Below the pieces are notes generated by a model that was not told the DNA's origin, searched no databases, and was given only the letters and a program-made list of their open reading frames with translations. 64,000 nucleotides of DNA from Ficedula albicollis (Eukaryota; Chordata; Aves; Passeriformes; Muscicapidae). This document shows positions 23,569 to 38,564 of the stretch, piece after piece (the stretch's first letter is position 1; the number at the start of each line of letters is the position of its first letter). Both the position numbers and the translations under genes were made by a program. The stretch spans positions 1,532,573 through 1,596,572 of the forward strand of contig NW_004775881.1 of NCBI RefSeq assembly GCF_000247815.1. The letters are read 5' to 3'.

Positions 23569-23573
23569 TACCA

Positions 23574-25807
23574 CGTCTTAAATTGCAAAAGTCCTTAATG
23601 GGTATAATGAGTTTCTCTTATTTCTTAGAATGTCCATTTCTGCTTGATGTTGGGGGTATCGTTCTTCTTCTGGTGAGTTTATTGAATTAATTGTTTTGCT
23701 TGTATTTTTTTTTGTTTTTTGTTTTTTTTCTAATAGCGGTAGGAGGGCACATAGAAGGAGGAACTATTACTACAAAAACTCTTTGGGGTGATAGAGATTA
23801 AGGGACTTTGCATCACTTTTTAAAGATGGACAAATTCCAAGTTTATTTAATTTCCCCTGGCGGTCCTTTTCACTGCCTCATCTCCTTGACTGTGAACTAT
23901 CAACACAGTTGTAAATCCAAGATTAGACTGGGTGGTGAATCACTGCACTAGCAAGCAGGAAGCAAAATAGAAGCAGAAGGCCAAGCAGAGCACAGTTGCT
24001 TTACAGAGAGGGAGGGTGGTGATGGAGTACACCAGAAAACTGAATGGATGGGCTATAGAAGGAAAGCTGAATAACATTATTTTGAGATTATCAAAGGCTC
24101 AGTTTAGCAGCTCCTTCAGTGAGGTTGTGGTAGACATTTACATACTTGGTGAAGACAAAGAAGATACATTCAGATTAATAAAGGTCAAGTAATAATTATA
24201 TTTAATGGATGTTTGCCCTGTCAATTAATCCATAAGAATGAAACAGTGGTTTAAGAAATAAAGCATATTATCCAAATTATGTACAAGTATATGTTTTATG
24301 TTTTCTGTTTGTCAATACAACTATCATTGGCTGGATTCTTCCCTCAAGTGACATTCTGAATGACATTCCTGAATTGGCACATTTTGTTGTGGTCATTAAC
24401 ATGTAAAACAAATGAAACATAGATTTCCTAATTCTTTTGATTTGCATGGCTTCTAAAGCATGGCAGACCAGTGAGATGTGATTGTTTTTCTATTATTTCT
24501 AATTTTCCCAAAAATAAACACTTAAATTATTTTGTGTTATGTCTTCATAATACAAAATGTCTTTCCAATATAAAGCGCAGTATTAGAGGACAAGTCATGA
24601 TCTGCAGCGCTGTAAACAATTCCTTTTTCTGCTTTTACTTTTGGACTTTGAGAATTGCTATAATATTACTGAGAAAAAAAATCAAACTTAGCTTGCACTG
24701 TAAATTTTTGTCTAAAGTTCTTGCTGATTCAACAAGTTCGTGCTGATTTCAGTCTCCAAAGCAAAACTTTCCCTGCAAATGACAAAATTCTTCATTCAAC
24801 AAGGACAAGAAACAACAACACTTTCATGTTAAATTAAGAAAAGCATAGGATAATCTAGTGCTTCTCTCCAAAACTTATCTGTTCTGGCTACCAAAAAAGT
24901 TCCAAACTTGTGTCTGGGTTGCCACTGACAAAATGAGAGAGGAACCATTTCAGATTGAAAAGAAGGATACTGGCATCACCCAGTAATGAAGAATTTATGC
25001 AGGAGAGGAGAAGGGACCTTTCAGATTACGGGGAGGACTTAAAATCAGAGAGATCTGGGCTGGTACACAGAATCCATGGCAAGAACCCACATTCAAGTCA
25101 TGAGCAGGCTAATAACAGTCAGCAGCCAGTGCTCATCTCCACCTACTTGCTTTTCAGTAGTTTGGTTTCACTCTGACAGTCCTTTCTCTTCTCACAAACA
25201 CCTCTCCCAGAGACTCTCATGACTGCCTTTATGTTTGTGATGTCTCAAATTGTGGAACAGCCCCAAAGCAAATATAATACTTTTCAAATTTTCACCAAGA
25301 TAATTTTATTTTTCCTTGCTTGATATTTTATTCAAAGTGCATAATTGCCTTTTTCAAAGTCAGAGTCCCCTACTAATAGACCTTGATAAGAAAATCAGAA
25401 GAAGCAGGGTAGTTTACATCCCCTGTGCTTCTCAAGTATAATTAGTGGAAGGTGAGGGTGCATGAAATGATGTCTGAGAGTGCTTGAGTCCAAGAAGAAG
25501 CACAAGGGATTGATGCACAGCATGGCTGAAAAAACGCAGAAAGTACAAGACAAATATTAGAATGGCAGAAGCTGTAGGAGGTCTCGGAAGTGTGTAACAG
25601 GCCTTTCATGAATAAGACAGATAACTAGAAGGAAACATATGCTGGCCTGTGGGACAGAATAGAGGCTGTGTCAGAAAACACACATACATTGGTGTTAAAC
25701 TGAAGTATTAGTATTCAAGTTCATGAGCTCTGAAGAGTACTGCTGCTTGCACATTGTTTATCACAATTTAACTTCACTTTCAAGTCATGAATGACCTAAT
25801 GAGTATT
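23574..25807. other. Non-coding stretch
   Basis: T-rich run at 23703-23731. An ORF at 24955-25176 (plus) has a short charged stretch (NEEFMQERRRDLSDYGEDL) that looks superficially exon-like, but I found no acceptor/donor pair or known family to support it. Otherwise nothing recognised. Confidence 0.5.
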
Positions 25808-25963
25808 ACATTCCTATTTAGATATATATATGCAGGCTCTTACCATCTACTCTGTTCATAACAGGCATTTGAGAGTTACGAAAAACACATTCCTATTTAT
25901 ATATATATGCAGGCTCTTACCATCTACTCGGTTCATAACAGGCATTTGAGAGTTACGAAAAAT
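25808..25963. repeat. 79-bp tandem duplication
   Basis: Copies 25808-25886 and 25887-25963 share ACATTCCTATTTA, a TATATA run, GCAGGCTCTTACC and GAGAGTTACGAAAAA. They differ in TATATA length and one base (CTC(T/G)GTTC). Confidence 0.95.
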
Positions 25964-25989
25964 CCAAAGCCAAGTCAATTATGCAAACA

Positions 25990-26150
25990 GCTGCTCAAGG
26001 GAGTGGTGAAATCATCATCTGGAAGTGTTCAAAAGGCCTGTGGATGGGGCACCTGGGGACAAGTGAATATGGTGGTTCTGTATTAATGGTTGGTCCTGAT
26101 GATCTTAGAGGTCTTTTACAACCTAAACAATTCTATGATTCTGTGATTCT
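25990..26150 (+). mobile_element. CR1 LINE 3'-end fragment
   Basis: Contains GTGTTCAAAAGGCCTGTGGATG, GATGATCTTAGAGGTCTTTT and the terminus CAATTCTATGATTCTGTGATTCT, the bird CR1 3' end on the plus strand. 5'-truncated and moderately diverged, with no ORF. Confidence 0.9.
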
Positions 26151-29100
26151 AAGACAATGAGGTCTCACATGATCATGAAACTAGAAATACTGAGCAATTT
26201 CTTGCTATTTCCTTTGGTATAAAATACAATGAGCATCAGATTGAATTATTTAACTCTTCAAAGTAAACTCATTAATTTAGTTCCTTGGAAACTTCCCAAA
26301 AATGTGTAGAATTTCTTTACAAAACTTGTTGTGGATACTAAAATTTTGCAGAGTTTCAAAAAACAACAGCACAAATTACTGGAAAAGCAATTAATCAAAG
26401 ACAATGAAATACAATGTGAAAGCCTCTGATTTAGGAAGTGCTGAGGCTGGGAGGATGTTCAGGATAAGTGCCACCACTTGCCTGCTCTACTTTTGTACTC
26501 TCCTCTCAGCATCTATTGCTGACCACTGTCAGAAAAGTACGAGTCTAGTTAGACCTTTTTTCTGGGCCAGCATAGATGTTCTTCTGTTCCTGTGTGCTTA
26601 GAGGCACAATGTGGTGAGCTGGGCTGGGTTGTGCAACACACTTTTGTGTCTTCTAAAATTATTTCAAGTCTCCCTGTTGTTCCTGTTGCCACAGTCCTGA
26701 CTGACTGCCACAGTCTGGTCAGGCACATTGACTGACAATCTGTTCCCATGCTGGGCTTATCCACCCCACTATCAGCTTTAGGTAACTGTCTTGGACAGAC
26801 AGCCAAAGTTTAGATATGAAAGAAGAGGGAGGCTGTGCCTCCATACGGCTGTGAGGATACTGTGCTGTACCAGAGCAGATTGAGCCCATGTAGCAGTGCT
26901 GTGGGAAGATTATATACACTGTACACTTCCTGGCCTTTCTTGTCCCAAGTGAATCAACATCTGGGCTGACGGCTGCAAAATGAACAACCTCCATTTGCTG
27001 TCACCAGTGTCTCTATGCCAGAGGACATTTCAACTTTCATGAAATTTGGCATCACTGGTGATTTTCCTGGGTTTGTAGGGCAGTATAACATGGCACATTC
27101 TTTAGCACTAACTTCCTGCTGTTTTGTTGAGCCGTGCTGAGCATCAAATGTCTAGAACATCTTGCCCTTTTCATGCACGGCCATTGTCAGCTACTGCACC
27201 TTGCGTCCAGCACAGCTCCACTGGCTACCTTGGGAGCAGAGCCTGTGGGAGGTTTCATATGAGAGCAGGCTCTGCTATGGAGTTTAGGTCTCTGGGGCCC
27301 TATTTCTGGTTGAGTGACTGAACAGATACATGTAAAGGTGTCACAGAAATCTGCAACAGAAATATGGATGTAAAAGAATGGGAAAAAACATGGTTGGCTG
27401 GAAAAAAGGGAATTGTGAGAATTTGAACCTGATCTCCTTGTGGATGTGTCAGAACATGCTTCAAGATGTCCCTGAGGAACTCAGCTCAGCAGAGTGGTTA
27501 GGGTCAATAGAAAGTATGTATATCTCATGTTTTTTTTCCAAAATGGACCTTTAAATGGAGGATATTTAGCACTGGCAAAGGCAGTTCAGCAAGTATGCAT
27601 CTCTCCTTCCAGAGCTATGTCAAGTTGTAATCAGGTCAGAATTCTGCCAGACGAACTTTCTGCTTTAGACATGACCTCAGTCCTTTACAGCAGGAGCACA
27701 GGCTAATATTTGTGCAACAGAACTATGTGTGCAAAAATCTCTCCTGCAACCATACAAGCATGTGAGACTAAATAACCAGTTAGATGTGATCTAACTGTTC
27801 ATACAATCCCAAGAGCTGTGCATGTACAGAAACCATAATCTACTTTGAAAAGTTACAATCATGCTTTCTTGCACGTAATATTATGACATTTTTGGAGGAA
27901 GCTACATTTACCTTTTTATTTCTATCTTACTTTCCTCCTCAAGAAAGGGGTAGTTTTTCTCTGTCTTTAGTAACACTGACCATTTAATAGAAAGGTATCA
28001 CATGTTCATGCTGCTTTTATTATTTACGATAAATATATGATACTATTTCATTGTGTAGTTTATTACAAAGCTTTCTGGTTTTCAAACATAACTTCTTCCT
28101 GTATTCTGCATTCTTTTAAGTTTACCATGAGTTACAGGTACTGCCTCATGTACATGGCACAAAAAAAAATCAGTCTTTTTATCTGATTAAAATAGATTGA
28201 AGTGGAAAACTGTTTAATCAACATGAGTACTAAATTTAAATGGAGAAAGTACTTTTTGATCAGAAGAGATATCATGTCCCTTCCTCCTGTGATTAGAAAG
28301 TGACATGTCTTTGCCACTAGCTGACTTGTGTGTATCACTTGTGTTGCCAGCAGCAATAGTTTCCTGTGCTGATTCTAATGAGTTGTGACATGTATTGTTA
28401 ATTATTCTGACATGAATTTTTCTTGTGGACAGACATTGTACATAGCATTAATAAAGTATCAGCCAAATACTTTGCTGTATTACTGTTTTCAAAGAAATTT
28501 GTTCCACAGAAAATATATTGAAAAGCAGCTCCACGATAGGAATGCTGTTTCAGGTCTATATTAGGATGAGCATGTCCTCATAATTATTTTGGTGTAACTT
28601 GGGAATATGCAATAGGGTAACGTACACGGAAATGACACACTGAAAATCTATTTATGAAAACAGAGGACTGGTATCAGAGTGATATAAATACATACCAGAC
28701 AAATGACTTTGTTTTTTATTACACAAAGCTACAGATGAAGTTAAAATAATGAAGACATGCATTTGAGAAAGTGAGGGAGCAGTTTAAGCAGGCAGTGGGA
28801 GGGTCTTCAGTCTCCTGGTGTAGGATCAAACAACTTTAATCAGCAGCCCATCTTCTTTGGCATGTAGAACTGAAATCCCACTTAAAAAAACTCAAACAAA
28901 CAACAAAATCCTGAAAAAATACCATCAACAAGGTTATTTAGGGAATTCAGTGTAAAATGATATCTTTTTATTTTCTTACTGAAAGGAACATATTGTGTCT
29001 TAAGATCGTGTTGAGTCTCACTTTCTTACTACAATCTTTTAGGGTGGTGCTGGGAGCTGGTTTTCCTGACTAGAATAATTTTCTCTTGAAAGTCAGAAGC

Positions 29101-32100
29101 GACTGCTTTTATCATGCTTTCAGTGTTCTTGCTCTATACCATACAAAATATGGCTGCCCTGGATAGCTAAAGGGAGAATGGAAGGTGAGAACATTGTCCT
29201 TTTAGGTAATCTGTAACATCAGGGAATACTCTCTCCAACATAATCCTGTAGCCTTGTGGGTAGGCAGTGTATGTCTGGAGGAAAAGAAAAGAATTCAATA
29301 GAAATCAAACTGTAGTCTTTTTTTTAGAACACATGCTCTCTGCTTTGCTTCTGTAAACCTAGAAATAATTGATATGAATTTCAGTCTTGGGTTACATGTG
29401 AAGGCACAGAAGATTAGTCTGGCTTTACCCAATCACTGTTTTTGGTGTAATTGCTGCTCGTTTTAACAGTTGCTCCATGTTGATTTCTGCACTTTAAAGG
29501 ATTTATCTTGCTGTCCTTTGCAATAACATGAAATTACAGTTTCATCGAAAATGTTTAGTAAGGAAAGATGCTATAACTATAAATCCCAACAATCAGATTT
29601 CTGCACACTTGAATATTTAGCTTTGCATATCTTCCTTAGACCCAGGATCAGCCCTTCCCTGAGATGCTATTCATGTCAAGGAGAGTTAATACATAAATAA
29701 TAGATTCAAAAGAAAAGTATAAATAACTCTCCTCCCTAAGCAGACATAAAAATAAACACAAACCCTAGCTGGAATATGCCTAATGAAAATCTATTTTCTA
29801 AATCCTTTTAGAAATCTGTTAAATACACCAGTAATTTGCAAGACTTACTTTTCTTAGGGATTCATGAGTTCATAAGTCAACTGTTGGTATCAGATAGAAA
29901 CAGAGGTACTCCTTTCTTTCTTCTTATTTGCATACTGCAGTTCATAATCTTTTAAAGAAACACAATGAATACTTTCAATAGGGAAATTAACATGACACAA
30001 TTAATCTCAGCAATGCAGGAACATCCTGCTGCTCCCTGTTATAGTTATTGCTGGTTTTATTGTCCCTTAAACATTTTTACATCAAATAAGTGAAAACACC
30101 AGTTTATATTTAATCGATGAGTTTGCTCATGGTATTCAAGCTGCAGTTGGATAATTTAGAAAATATCAATTTGATAATGGAATTTTTTTAAAATTTTTTT
30201 TTAGTTTTTGGGCCAACTCCATATGGAGGCCATGGAGGAAGATGGGAGAGCCCCAAAGCCGCGTAACCAAGAGATGAGTAGGAAAGTCAGCAGAGAAATG
30301 ACACAGTGTCAAACTGCTCCTCTGCCTGATACAAATAAGTAATTGGAACTTAATAGAGGTTCATAGGAACATGAACTAACTCTAAGGACTAGAATATGCT
30401 CTTTTCAAAATTTGAACCTGGAAGTGGATTCACTGTATGAGTGAATTTTTTAATCTGACCAATAGATTTCTGTAAAATGCTCTGAGATGGCTGGAACAGC
30501 AATTTTAGCACAGATTTTTTTCCAGGTTAATTTCTTTCTTTGGTTTGGTATGGGTTGTGTTGGGTTTGATTTTGCTTTGTTTTGTTTGTCTGCTTTTAAA
30601 GAAAGTCTTTAGCTTATTTAAAACCTAAGTAATATCTCTTTGCTTGACTTTTGTTTTTGTTGCTTTTAGGTTTATAGCATTAGACCAAGTGATCAGATTA
30701 TTTCTCACAGCTCTGTACCTCTTGATACAGTGTTTAGCTATTAAAAATATTGGAAAGAAGATACATGTGGTATTGTGAGCTATTGATTTGTTTCTAATTT
30801 ATCATAGTGGCCTCCAGTGGTTTAATTTCCTTAATAGCCTATTTTTAGGGCTGCTGTTAAGGTCGGAAAGGGTGTTTTATATCTTTCCTGAGTTTCTCTG
30901 TCCCTAACTTCTGCCTACATTTCAACACCTGACAAAGTATTTTAATCTTTGGACTTGGGCTTTCTGTATTTGGGAGTATTTAGTTGGTCTGTAGCCCTTT
31001 TTACTTCATCTCTTGTGCTTCAAATAATTTAGCACCATATCAGCTATGTTGTTATCCAGTAAACATGTACTGTGGAGAGATGAGATGCCGAAAATAATGT
31101 AAAAATTAAATATTCATTGACTTGAAGGTTAATTCGAGAGGAGTGCATGGGTGTAGGAGGAGTATGGTTTCAAGCTCTATAGTAAGTAGGTTTTCAAATT
31201 ATATAAGTGACAGCCTGATTTCAGAGCTATCATTTCATCTGACCAAGAATGGAAATGGAAATGAATATGAAAAGAAAAAGAGAGTTCTTGTGAAGATACT
31301 GTCTCATTTATGCTAATAGAGAAAATCTGTACAACCCATGGAGCAAATCCACAGCAATGGAGTTAATCCATATTAACATGTTATAACTGGGATCAGGGTG
31401 AGGGTTCTACTGATTTGGCCCCTAGCACCTGGATTTGGTATTTCTAAATACCTGGGATGAAATGTTGAATTTTTTGGTTGTTTAGCTTCCATGGTAAAGC
31501 TGAGAGTGCTGGCAGTAAGAAAGCATCCAAAAATTACCCATATTGCCTCCCATTTGGAATTTGCTCTGTTGAGTAGAAAGGTGCTTCTGTGGGAAATGTA
31601 GAACAATATTTTGAACATGAATTAAAAATGAAAAACTTTTGAGAGTTTTGCAATACATGGAGACTCCAGGCACGGGAGTGGGAGTGAAAAACAAAAAGAA
31701 ATAATCAAGACACAATACCCTGTCTTGGCAGATGGATAAAAGGAGTGGCCTGCAAGGCAAAAAAAAAAAATCTGAAAGCCCAGAGATCTGAAAGGACTAA
31801 GTAAATCTTTAAATTTTTGTCTCAGTTCTGCTGGAGACACTAGCAGCTTAGAAATTAGGATAGAGTTAGCAGCTTTCCCAGCCTGTTCCTGGGGGCAATT
31901 CATACTTGTTTTTAATTACATCACTGCTGTTGGTCCAAAGAATTTGGAATTTTTCTCATTCCTCTGCACTAGCTTTTAGTGTATTTATAAAATGTGGGCA
32001 GAAAGAAGATTAAAAATAGGTCTTCTAATACTGAAATGTACTTGCTGCTTTCAGTTTGGAGCTCCCACTTTTGTTTAGCATTCTGTCTAGGAGAGGATTT

Positions 32101-33090
32101 GATTTGTTTTAAAAGAGCATTGCATTTTACAGGCTATGAGATCCTGTGTTCATCTCACAGGCTTGTCTTTTCACCACTGACACATCTGACACATAGATTC
32201 ACTCATTATTGGAAAAATTGCTTACTTTAAAGTACTGTTTTGTGCAGTACGTGTAGGGTGTCAGCTGCATTTCTTCCCAGAGGTTACCTAAGGCTGCTGA
32301 ATTCCTTCTCTGTGCATTTCCCAGTTTTGTGATGCTTGGGTTAATTAATGGCTGATGTTCTTTCACTAGATAGTTGTCCCATATTTTCCATGTTGAGTGC
32401 TCCTATGCATGCATGTGAGGTGCCCTGTAAATTAAAAATACTAGCAAAAATTCAGCCACTTAAAAATTATTTCTCATATTCTTACATATAAGTTTAGTCT
32501 TTGTATTATGTTCCCTCTAAAATAAATACTTGAGTTGAGCTTAATAAAATCTGGTCTTAACTTTCTGCCAAACTGTTAACGGTGAAGTTTACTTCTGCCT
32601 TCCTCTCAGTGTCTGAATCTGTTTTCTTGTATGCAGACACATGCATGAGCCTTTATCTCTGTATAATGATTAAGCTTGCAGGGCATCCTTTTTTTTTTAC
32701 TAGTGACTCTTAAACAAGAATTTAGGAAGTTAAAAGGAATTAAAATTACAATTAACATAGAGAATTTAAATTAAAATTGACATGAAGAGCCAATAAACAT
32801 CACTTGAACTGGAGAAGGACTCTGCATGCTTTTTTTGGCCTCAGTGCTGTTGCTGTCAGGATAAAGTACAATGATATGACTTACCCATTCCTTTTAACTC
32901 TTGTTTTACTATTTAGTGCAGGTAGGCCCAGTGTTAGTTTCAGGACTTAATGTTCCTAGTCTGGAAAAAACATGAAGAAAGCTGAGTGTAACCAAGAAAT
33001 TAAGATTCTTCTGAAGGGCAAAAGTCAAGACAATAATCAGTTTTTAAGGAAGTCATTAATAGACATAAACTACAGGGTTACAAGATATGT
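26151..33090. other. 7-kb non-coding stretch
   Basis: No gene recognised. Overlapping minus-strand ORFs of 81-93 codons at 31373-31903 and 85-91 codons at 26549-26994 have no domain, signal peptide or splice context. Low-complexity items are an AT run at 30183-30203 and a G/T-rich run at 30538-30593. Transposable elements older than I can recognise may be present. Confidence 0.5.
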
Positions 33091-33222
33091 AATGATAGGC
33101 CAGGGGGTAATGGGTTTAAATGGAAAGACAGTAGGTGTAGATCAGATTTCAGGAAGAAATTCTTTGCTGTGAGGGTGGTGAGGCAATGGACTAGGTTACC
33201 CAGAGAAGCTATGGATGCCCCA
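33091..33222 (+). mobile_element. CR1 LINE fragment
   Basis: Matches the CR1 segment just upstream of the 3' terminus: TTTCAGGAAGAAATTCTTTG, CTGTGAGGGTGGTGAGGCAATGG, and GGTTACCCAGAGAAGCTATGGATGCCCC. The true 3' end is missing, so it is truncated at both ends. The minus-strand 111-codon ORF at 33078-33413 is antisense to it and not a gene. Confidence 0.85.
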
Positions 33223-34559
33223 CAAGAAGTGAGGCTGCTGGCACCTGCACCAAGCTCCATTGCAAGGATTGCATGTGCACCAACAATTGCACATTGTTTG
33301 CAGTGTCCTGGCATAGCCGGAGGACGGTTAGTTCTCACTCCAGGGGAAGTCCAAGGTATGTCTAGAATGAATACACAAACCTGATGGAATACTAACACAT
33401 GTATCACTTGCACTTTGAGTTCATACTCACCCTAAGTACAGAATATTATGTGATGCTCTTTTAAAAGGGCGAAGGTAATGGGTAAAGGTTTTGCTGCTTT
33501 TGGACAGAGGTACAGCAATGTACTGTGAAGAAAGGTTAAAACTGTCACAAATCAGGGCAACATAAATAAAAGCTTCTCTATAGCCCAGTGCCTGTTTTCT
33601 TAGAAGGAGTATAAATAAGTGAAATGCAGAGATTAAATGGTGCCCAAGCAAACAAGAGGTCTACAGATCATGCTTTAATGTTGGAAAACAGTGAAGGGAA
33701 AATGACAAATTCTTATGTTTTCAGCGTCTGGTACTTCTGTGTTCTACTTCAATTTTCTAATAACTTTCTCCAGCATCAGAAAACACTATGTATCTGCTTC
33801 TTTTTTAGTTTGAATCTCTTAGCCAAGCTATTTAAAATGGTACATTACTTTTATCTATTATTGTGGTTTATTGTTACAGAACCAGTCCATGATAAATCCT
33901 CTTGCATTTCTGCAGTATCTGCAGTCAAATAGTCTATTATCTATGTTCTTCTGAATGCAGAGGTTAAAAGAAAAAAGTTAGCCTTCCAAAAAATGTCATC
34001 CACTGCCAATTATTTCAATATCAATCTAAACCAGATTTTTATGTCTCCATTGTAAAACATTGTTCATGCATTGAAAGCTTACAGGGTTGGTTGTTTTTTT
34101 TTTAAGTGGTCAGATAGAAGAGAGGAATGATCATTATCCCTGAGGTGGAGATTAGAGACTTAATAGTTCTGTTTCCCAGCTATACTGACAAGCGGGTAAA
34201 TATATCTGGAGAGGCTTTCTTCCTAAATGGTAAACAGTTCATGCAGTGCAAAACCTTTGACATGCATTCAGCACTTTTCCTCATTAATTTTTGTTGCATG
34301 CACTTTTTCTCTTATGATTTTAGTCAAAGCTGCCTGGTTTATGACCATGGTATAGTATATGGAACTGAACAAGAAAAAATTTCCTTTCTCATAGAAAGGT
34401 AATAGTTTAGAATATAGGCTGTGTTGTGCATTTGCTTTGATAAGACACCAGAGATGTATATTTTCAAAGGTAGAAAGATGAACTTTTAAAGTAAGTGTAT
34501 CCCCTTAAAAAGAGAGATAGCTAGAGTAGCCAGTGATGATACAAAAGAAATGGATGGAA
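33223..34559. other. Non-coding stretch
   Basis: No gene recognised; ORFs of 91-102 codons (33624-33932, 34127-34402, plus) have no motif. Confidence 0.5.
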
Positions 34560-34915
<356 letters not shown>

Positions 34916-36537
34916 TATGACTGTGAAAGAAATTCTGTGCTGGGGAGAAGAGGGGAAAATACAGCAGAGATTTACTCCTGGCAAACTTACAGTCTGGAGA
35001 AAAAAATACGCCTTCTAAGAAGTAATTAATATCTTTTATTAACATCATGTCTCAGAACGAGACATTAATTTTGTTTGAAATTCTCTGCCAGAAGCTAAAT
35101 TTGCATGATTGAACTGAGAGAGGTGAAAGCCATAATTTGAATGCTTTATTCACATAATCATTTAAATTATAGAAAAGTGATAGAGGAGAGACTCACATTT
35201 TTCTCTGTCACAGAATGATCATGTGTCAGAAAAGTATGCAAAACTTGAAAAGAAATGTACATGAATTAACAATTTGGAGTTCTTTCCCTGAGGATAAAAA
35301 GGACTAGATATAATCTGCAGGCTACTACACACACAGACAAATAAATACAGGCAAAAGGTAAAAAATTCCAATCCTTGCCATCTTTTTTATTTTCAGTGAT
35401 GAAGTTATTTTTAAAAGCCTTTCTAAGTTAAAGTGCATAAAGGAACTTTCAAGGTATCTAAGCAAGGGGAAATTTACAAGCTCTATATTTATTTAAGAAT
35501 TATTAATTTCTATTTCAATAAACTGGAAATGAAATTGTATGTAGAATGCTGAAGTTTATGGCTTGCTATATCCTGTTACACTGATATATTTATTTTACTT
35601 TTTGCAGAAATGCTCTTTTTAAATATTTTTGAAGTCCTTAGAAAAAGAAAATTCAAATGAATACCAAAATGGCAAATAAAACCAGGAATATGTATGGATG
35701 GCAAATTCAAGAAATGTTATTGCTGAGGTTTTACACAGTTGAATTAGTCTGGTTTAGATATAGAATTTTTCTGTAAAACTTTGTATCATACATGAAATGA
35801 GTGAGACTTTACCTAAAGTTTTAAATCCCTGAAGAATTTCATAGAGCTGTATGTCTTGTCGATTTTTTTAAACATTAATGTTTTCTTTTCTCTTGCAATA
35901 TATAAATAAAACCCCTCAAACACCTGGAAGAATAAATGCAAGTGAGTTTCCTTTGGTTAAGTTACTTGTTTGAGGCTGTGTTAAAAATTCAAGTTTAAAG
36001 TAGATTGAACAATATGGTAAAATTGTCCTAGTTTTATTTGCTCCTCATAGGCAGTGTTACAATTTTACCCCTGTGACCACACACAAGAAATCAATTTTGC
36101 AACCAAGTTAGGGAAGGACAGGACTTTTAAATCTTTGCTAATCCCTGAAGGGGTATAGCATGACATGGGTTTAACATTATCCTAACATTGTTTTACATAG
36201 ATAATAATTTCACAGTTTTTAGAGCAGTGTTCAGAGAAGGTTTTTGTTATTCAGAATGCTGTAGGTGGTCAGTAAGAAGCAAAACTCATTCCTTTACTGA
36301 TACAGTGGGAGAGAGTAAAGGACCATGAGAAAAAGATATGTGGTGATGGGGCTGAATCACACTGTATATCCCTAGAAGACTATCCCATTTTCTTGTGGAA
36401 AGAAGAGAACAGGTTTGTAGGAGAAGCTACATCATCAACCCCAACTAATAATAAGTCTTTCATATGGAAAATAGGAGGCAGAAGATATAACCACAATAAA
36501 AACTAAATGATTTTGAGCATACCTAGCAGCAATTGCT
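34916..36537. other. AT-rich non-coding stretch
   Basis: No feature recognised. Confidence 0.5.
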
Positions 36538-36614
36538 GTTGTTTCATGGCCCTTATTCAGTAGGGAAGACAATTATGGTTGTTTCATGTCCCTTATTCAG
36601 TAGGGAGGACAATT
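36538..36614. repeat. 40-bp tandem duplication
   Basis: GTTTCATGGCCCTTATTCAG at 36541 and GTTTCATGTCCCTTATTCAG at 36581, each followed by TAGGGA(A/G)GACAATT. Copies are offset by 40 bp with about two differences. Confidence 0.9.
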
Positions 36615-38477
36615 CTGTGTGCTAGGAGTCTGATAAGCATACATAAAAGAATATTGCTTGCAAGTAATGGACTACGGACTCTGATCCACTTTAATGATGT
36701 ATGCCATTACGTAGAGTAAGATAAATAATGTAATCAAAGCAATGGTAGAGAGAAGGAAAGAGAGGACATTTCTTATTTTTCTGATTCTGGGATTTATTAA
36801 TGCTGAAATAAAGAAAACATACTGGACATCACAGGTAGACTTTTTTAATATAATATGCTTTTCTTCCTTCAAGTTATTAATTTTTCAAAACCGATTTTTT
36901 TTTCTACTGAAACCATATAGAATTTTCTACTCACAGCAATATCTAATCCTGTGGCTAGGGTATTCCATAGTTTACTGTCCCATATATGCCTACCCATAGT
37001 AGTTGGCAGTGGCATTTTTGGATTTCCATTTGTCATAAGACTGGGCAGTTCTCAGTTTCCTGTTTATATAGATCAATGAAAAGCTTTGAGTTCCATGTTT
37101 CAAGTTTCAAATGTGTTTTCAAAAGCTTCTTCATTATCTCCTAGGCCTAGGCCTTGCCCCAGTGAAGCGAACACCATGGACATTTTTCCAACTGCTTCTA
37201 GGTGCCAATTTAAAATCAGGCAAAGCAGTAAAAAAACATAGTTCAAATATGTAATCCTATACACTGCTTGAGTGTAGCGTCATGGTTGCTGGATTACTTG
37301 ACTTTTAATTATTTATTTAAAAGTACTTAAAAATATTATATGGAAGAGTAATATTAAATAGAGAGATAATCTTCATTCTCTCATGTTTTTTAATGCATTC
37401 AGTCTTTTGTATAGCAAAAAATCCATGCTGATTCAATAATTTAAAAATGTAAGTACTGTCTCTAAATGCTAAATCCACTGAAAATACGTATAAGAATCCA
37501 AGCAAGATGGACCTGGCAAGGTTTGCAGTCCAGGAATCTGAAGAATTCACTGGGTGTTTATGTTTCATTTTCCAATTCAGACAAATAAGCATCTCCTAAT
37601 CACAAAATACAATTCAAATCTTCAGATGATGTTAACTGGAATAAGTCTGGCCTTAAGGCTGAAGATTTATCTTCGGGATGCCAGGCTGTGTCATGCAGAA
37701 CTGTTCATCTTGGGAAGCAGCAGTCACACTGCTGGGACTTTTTGCTCCTACTAACACTACTTGCAATTCAGCAGAGCTGGTTGGCTCAGATGCTATTCTA
37801 ACCTTCCAGGGATGGATCTTTTTGGATGGCACTGCAGGATGTTCTATAAACGTAATCAGCATTTTCATGATGTTCTGTCACGGAAAATAAAATTTTTAGA
37901 GCTATATAACACCACTTCTGCAGAGTCCTTCGCATTATCTGGGGTTCCTTGATTAAAGATACATAATTTAAGCTGTGATAGAAGGATATTTTTCTGCTTA
38001 TCTGTCTGTGAAGTAGAAGATGTGGGATGGATCTTTCATGCAGGACTTTAATTCACTTGACTGAATTGCATATAACCCGCCAGACAGATAGCAGAAATTA
38101 TATTTTTAATTTGAATGAGTGTCCCTTTATATTTCAGCTTTTCATCCCATCTGTCAGAATGTTTTTCAAATTGTTTAAGTTAACTAGAATGACATGAAAG
38201 CAATTCAATGTACAGGTATTTTTTTAATTAGGCAGAACTGCAGGTTTTCAGTATGGAAAAATATCTGGTCTAATCTTTTTCCAAAAATTCTACGTCAAAT
38301 GAAAAGAGAAGGAAACTAATGTCAAGTTAACTCCTCCAACAATGTTTTTGGGTGATGTTTCTTTAAAAAAAATTAATAAAACTATCAAGGCGGAATATTA
38401 TCTAACCCTGGAACAGAAACAGAAAGAATGCAGGAATAATCAGTAACTATATATACATATGTATTGTATATGCATAT

Positions 38478-38479
<2 letters not shown>
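36615..38479. other. Non-coding stretch
   Basis: No gene recognised; ORFs of 60-91 codons lack motifs. Confidence 0.5.

Positions 38480-38561
<82 letters not shown>
38480..38561. repeat. (TG)n microsatellite, about 41 units
   Basis: Uninterrupted TG dinucleotides flanked by purine/pyrimidine-alternating TATATGCATATACG and TATACA. Alternating sequence of this length can adopt Z-DNA and is normally polymorphic. The histidine/threonine-repeat ORF across it is not a gene. Confidence 0.98.

Positions 38562-38564
<3 letters not shown>

Larger units (their letters stand above)
22728..23573. repeat. Target-site duplication TACCA flanking LTR
   Basis: TACCA at 22728-22732 and again at 23569-23573 bracket the LTR exactly. 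The 5-bp length is the same as for the other two delimited LTRs. Confidence 0.85.

Noticed and set aside
24955..25176. Possible coding exon (charged segment NEEFMQERRRDLSDYGEDL)
   Set aside because: No convincing acceptor and donor around it and no family recognised; composition alone is not enough.
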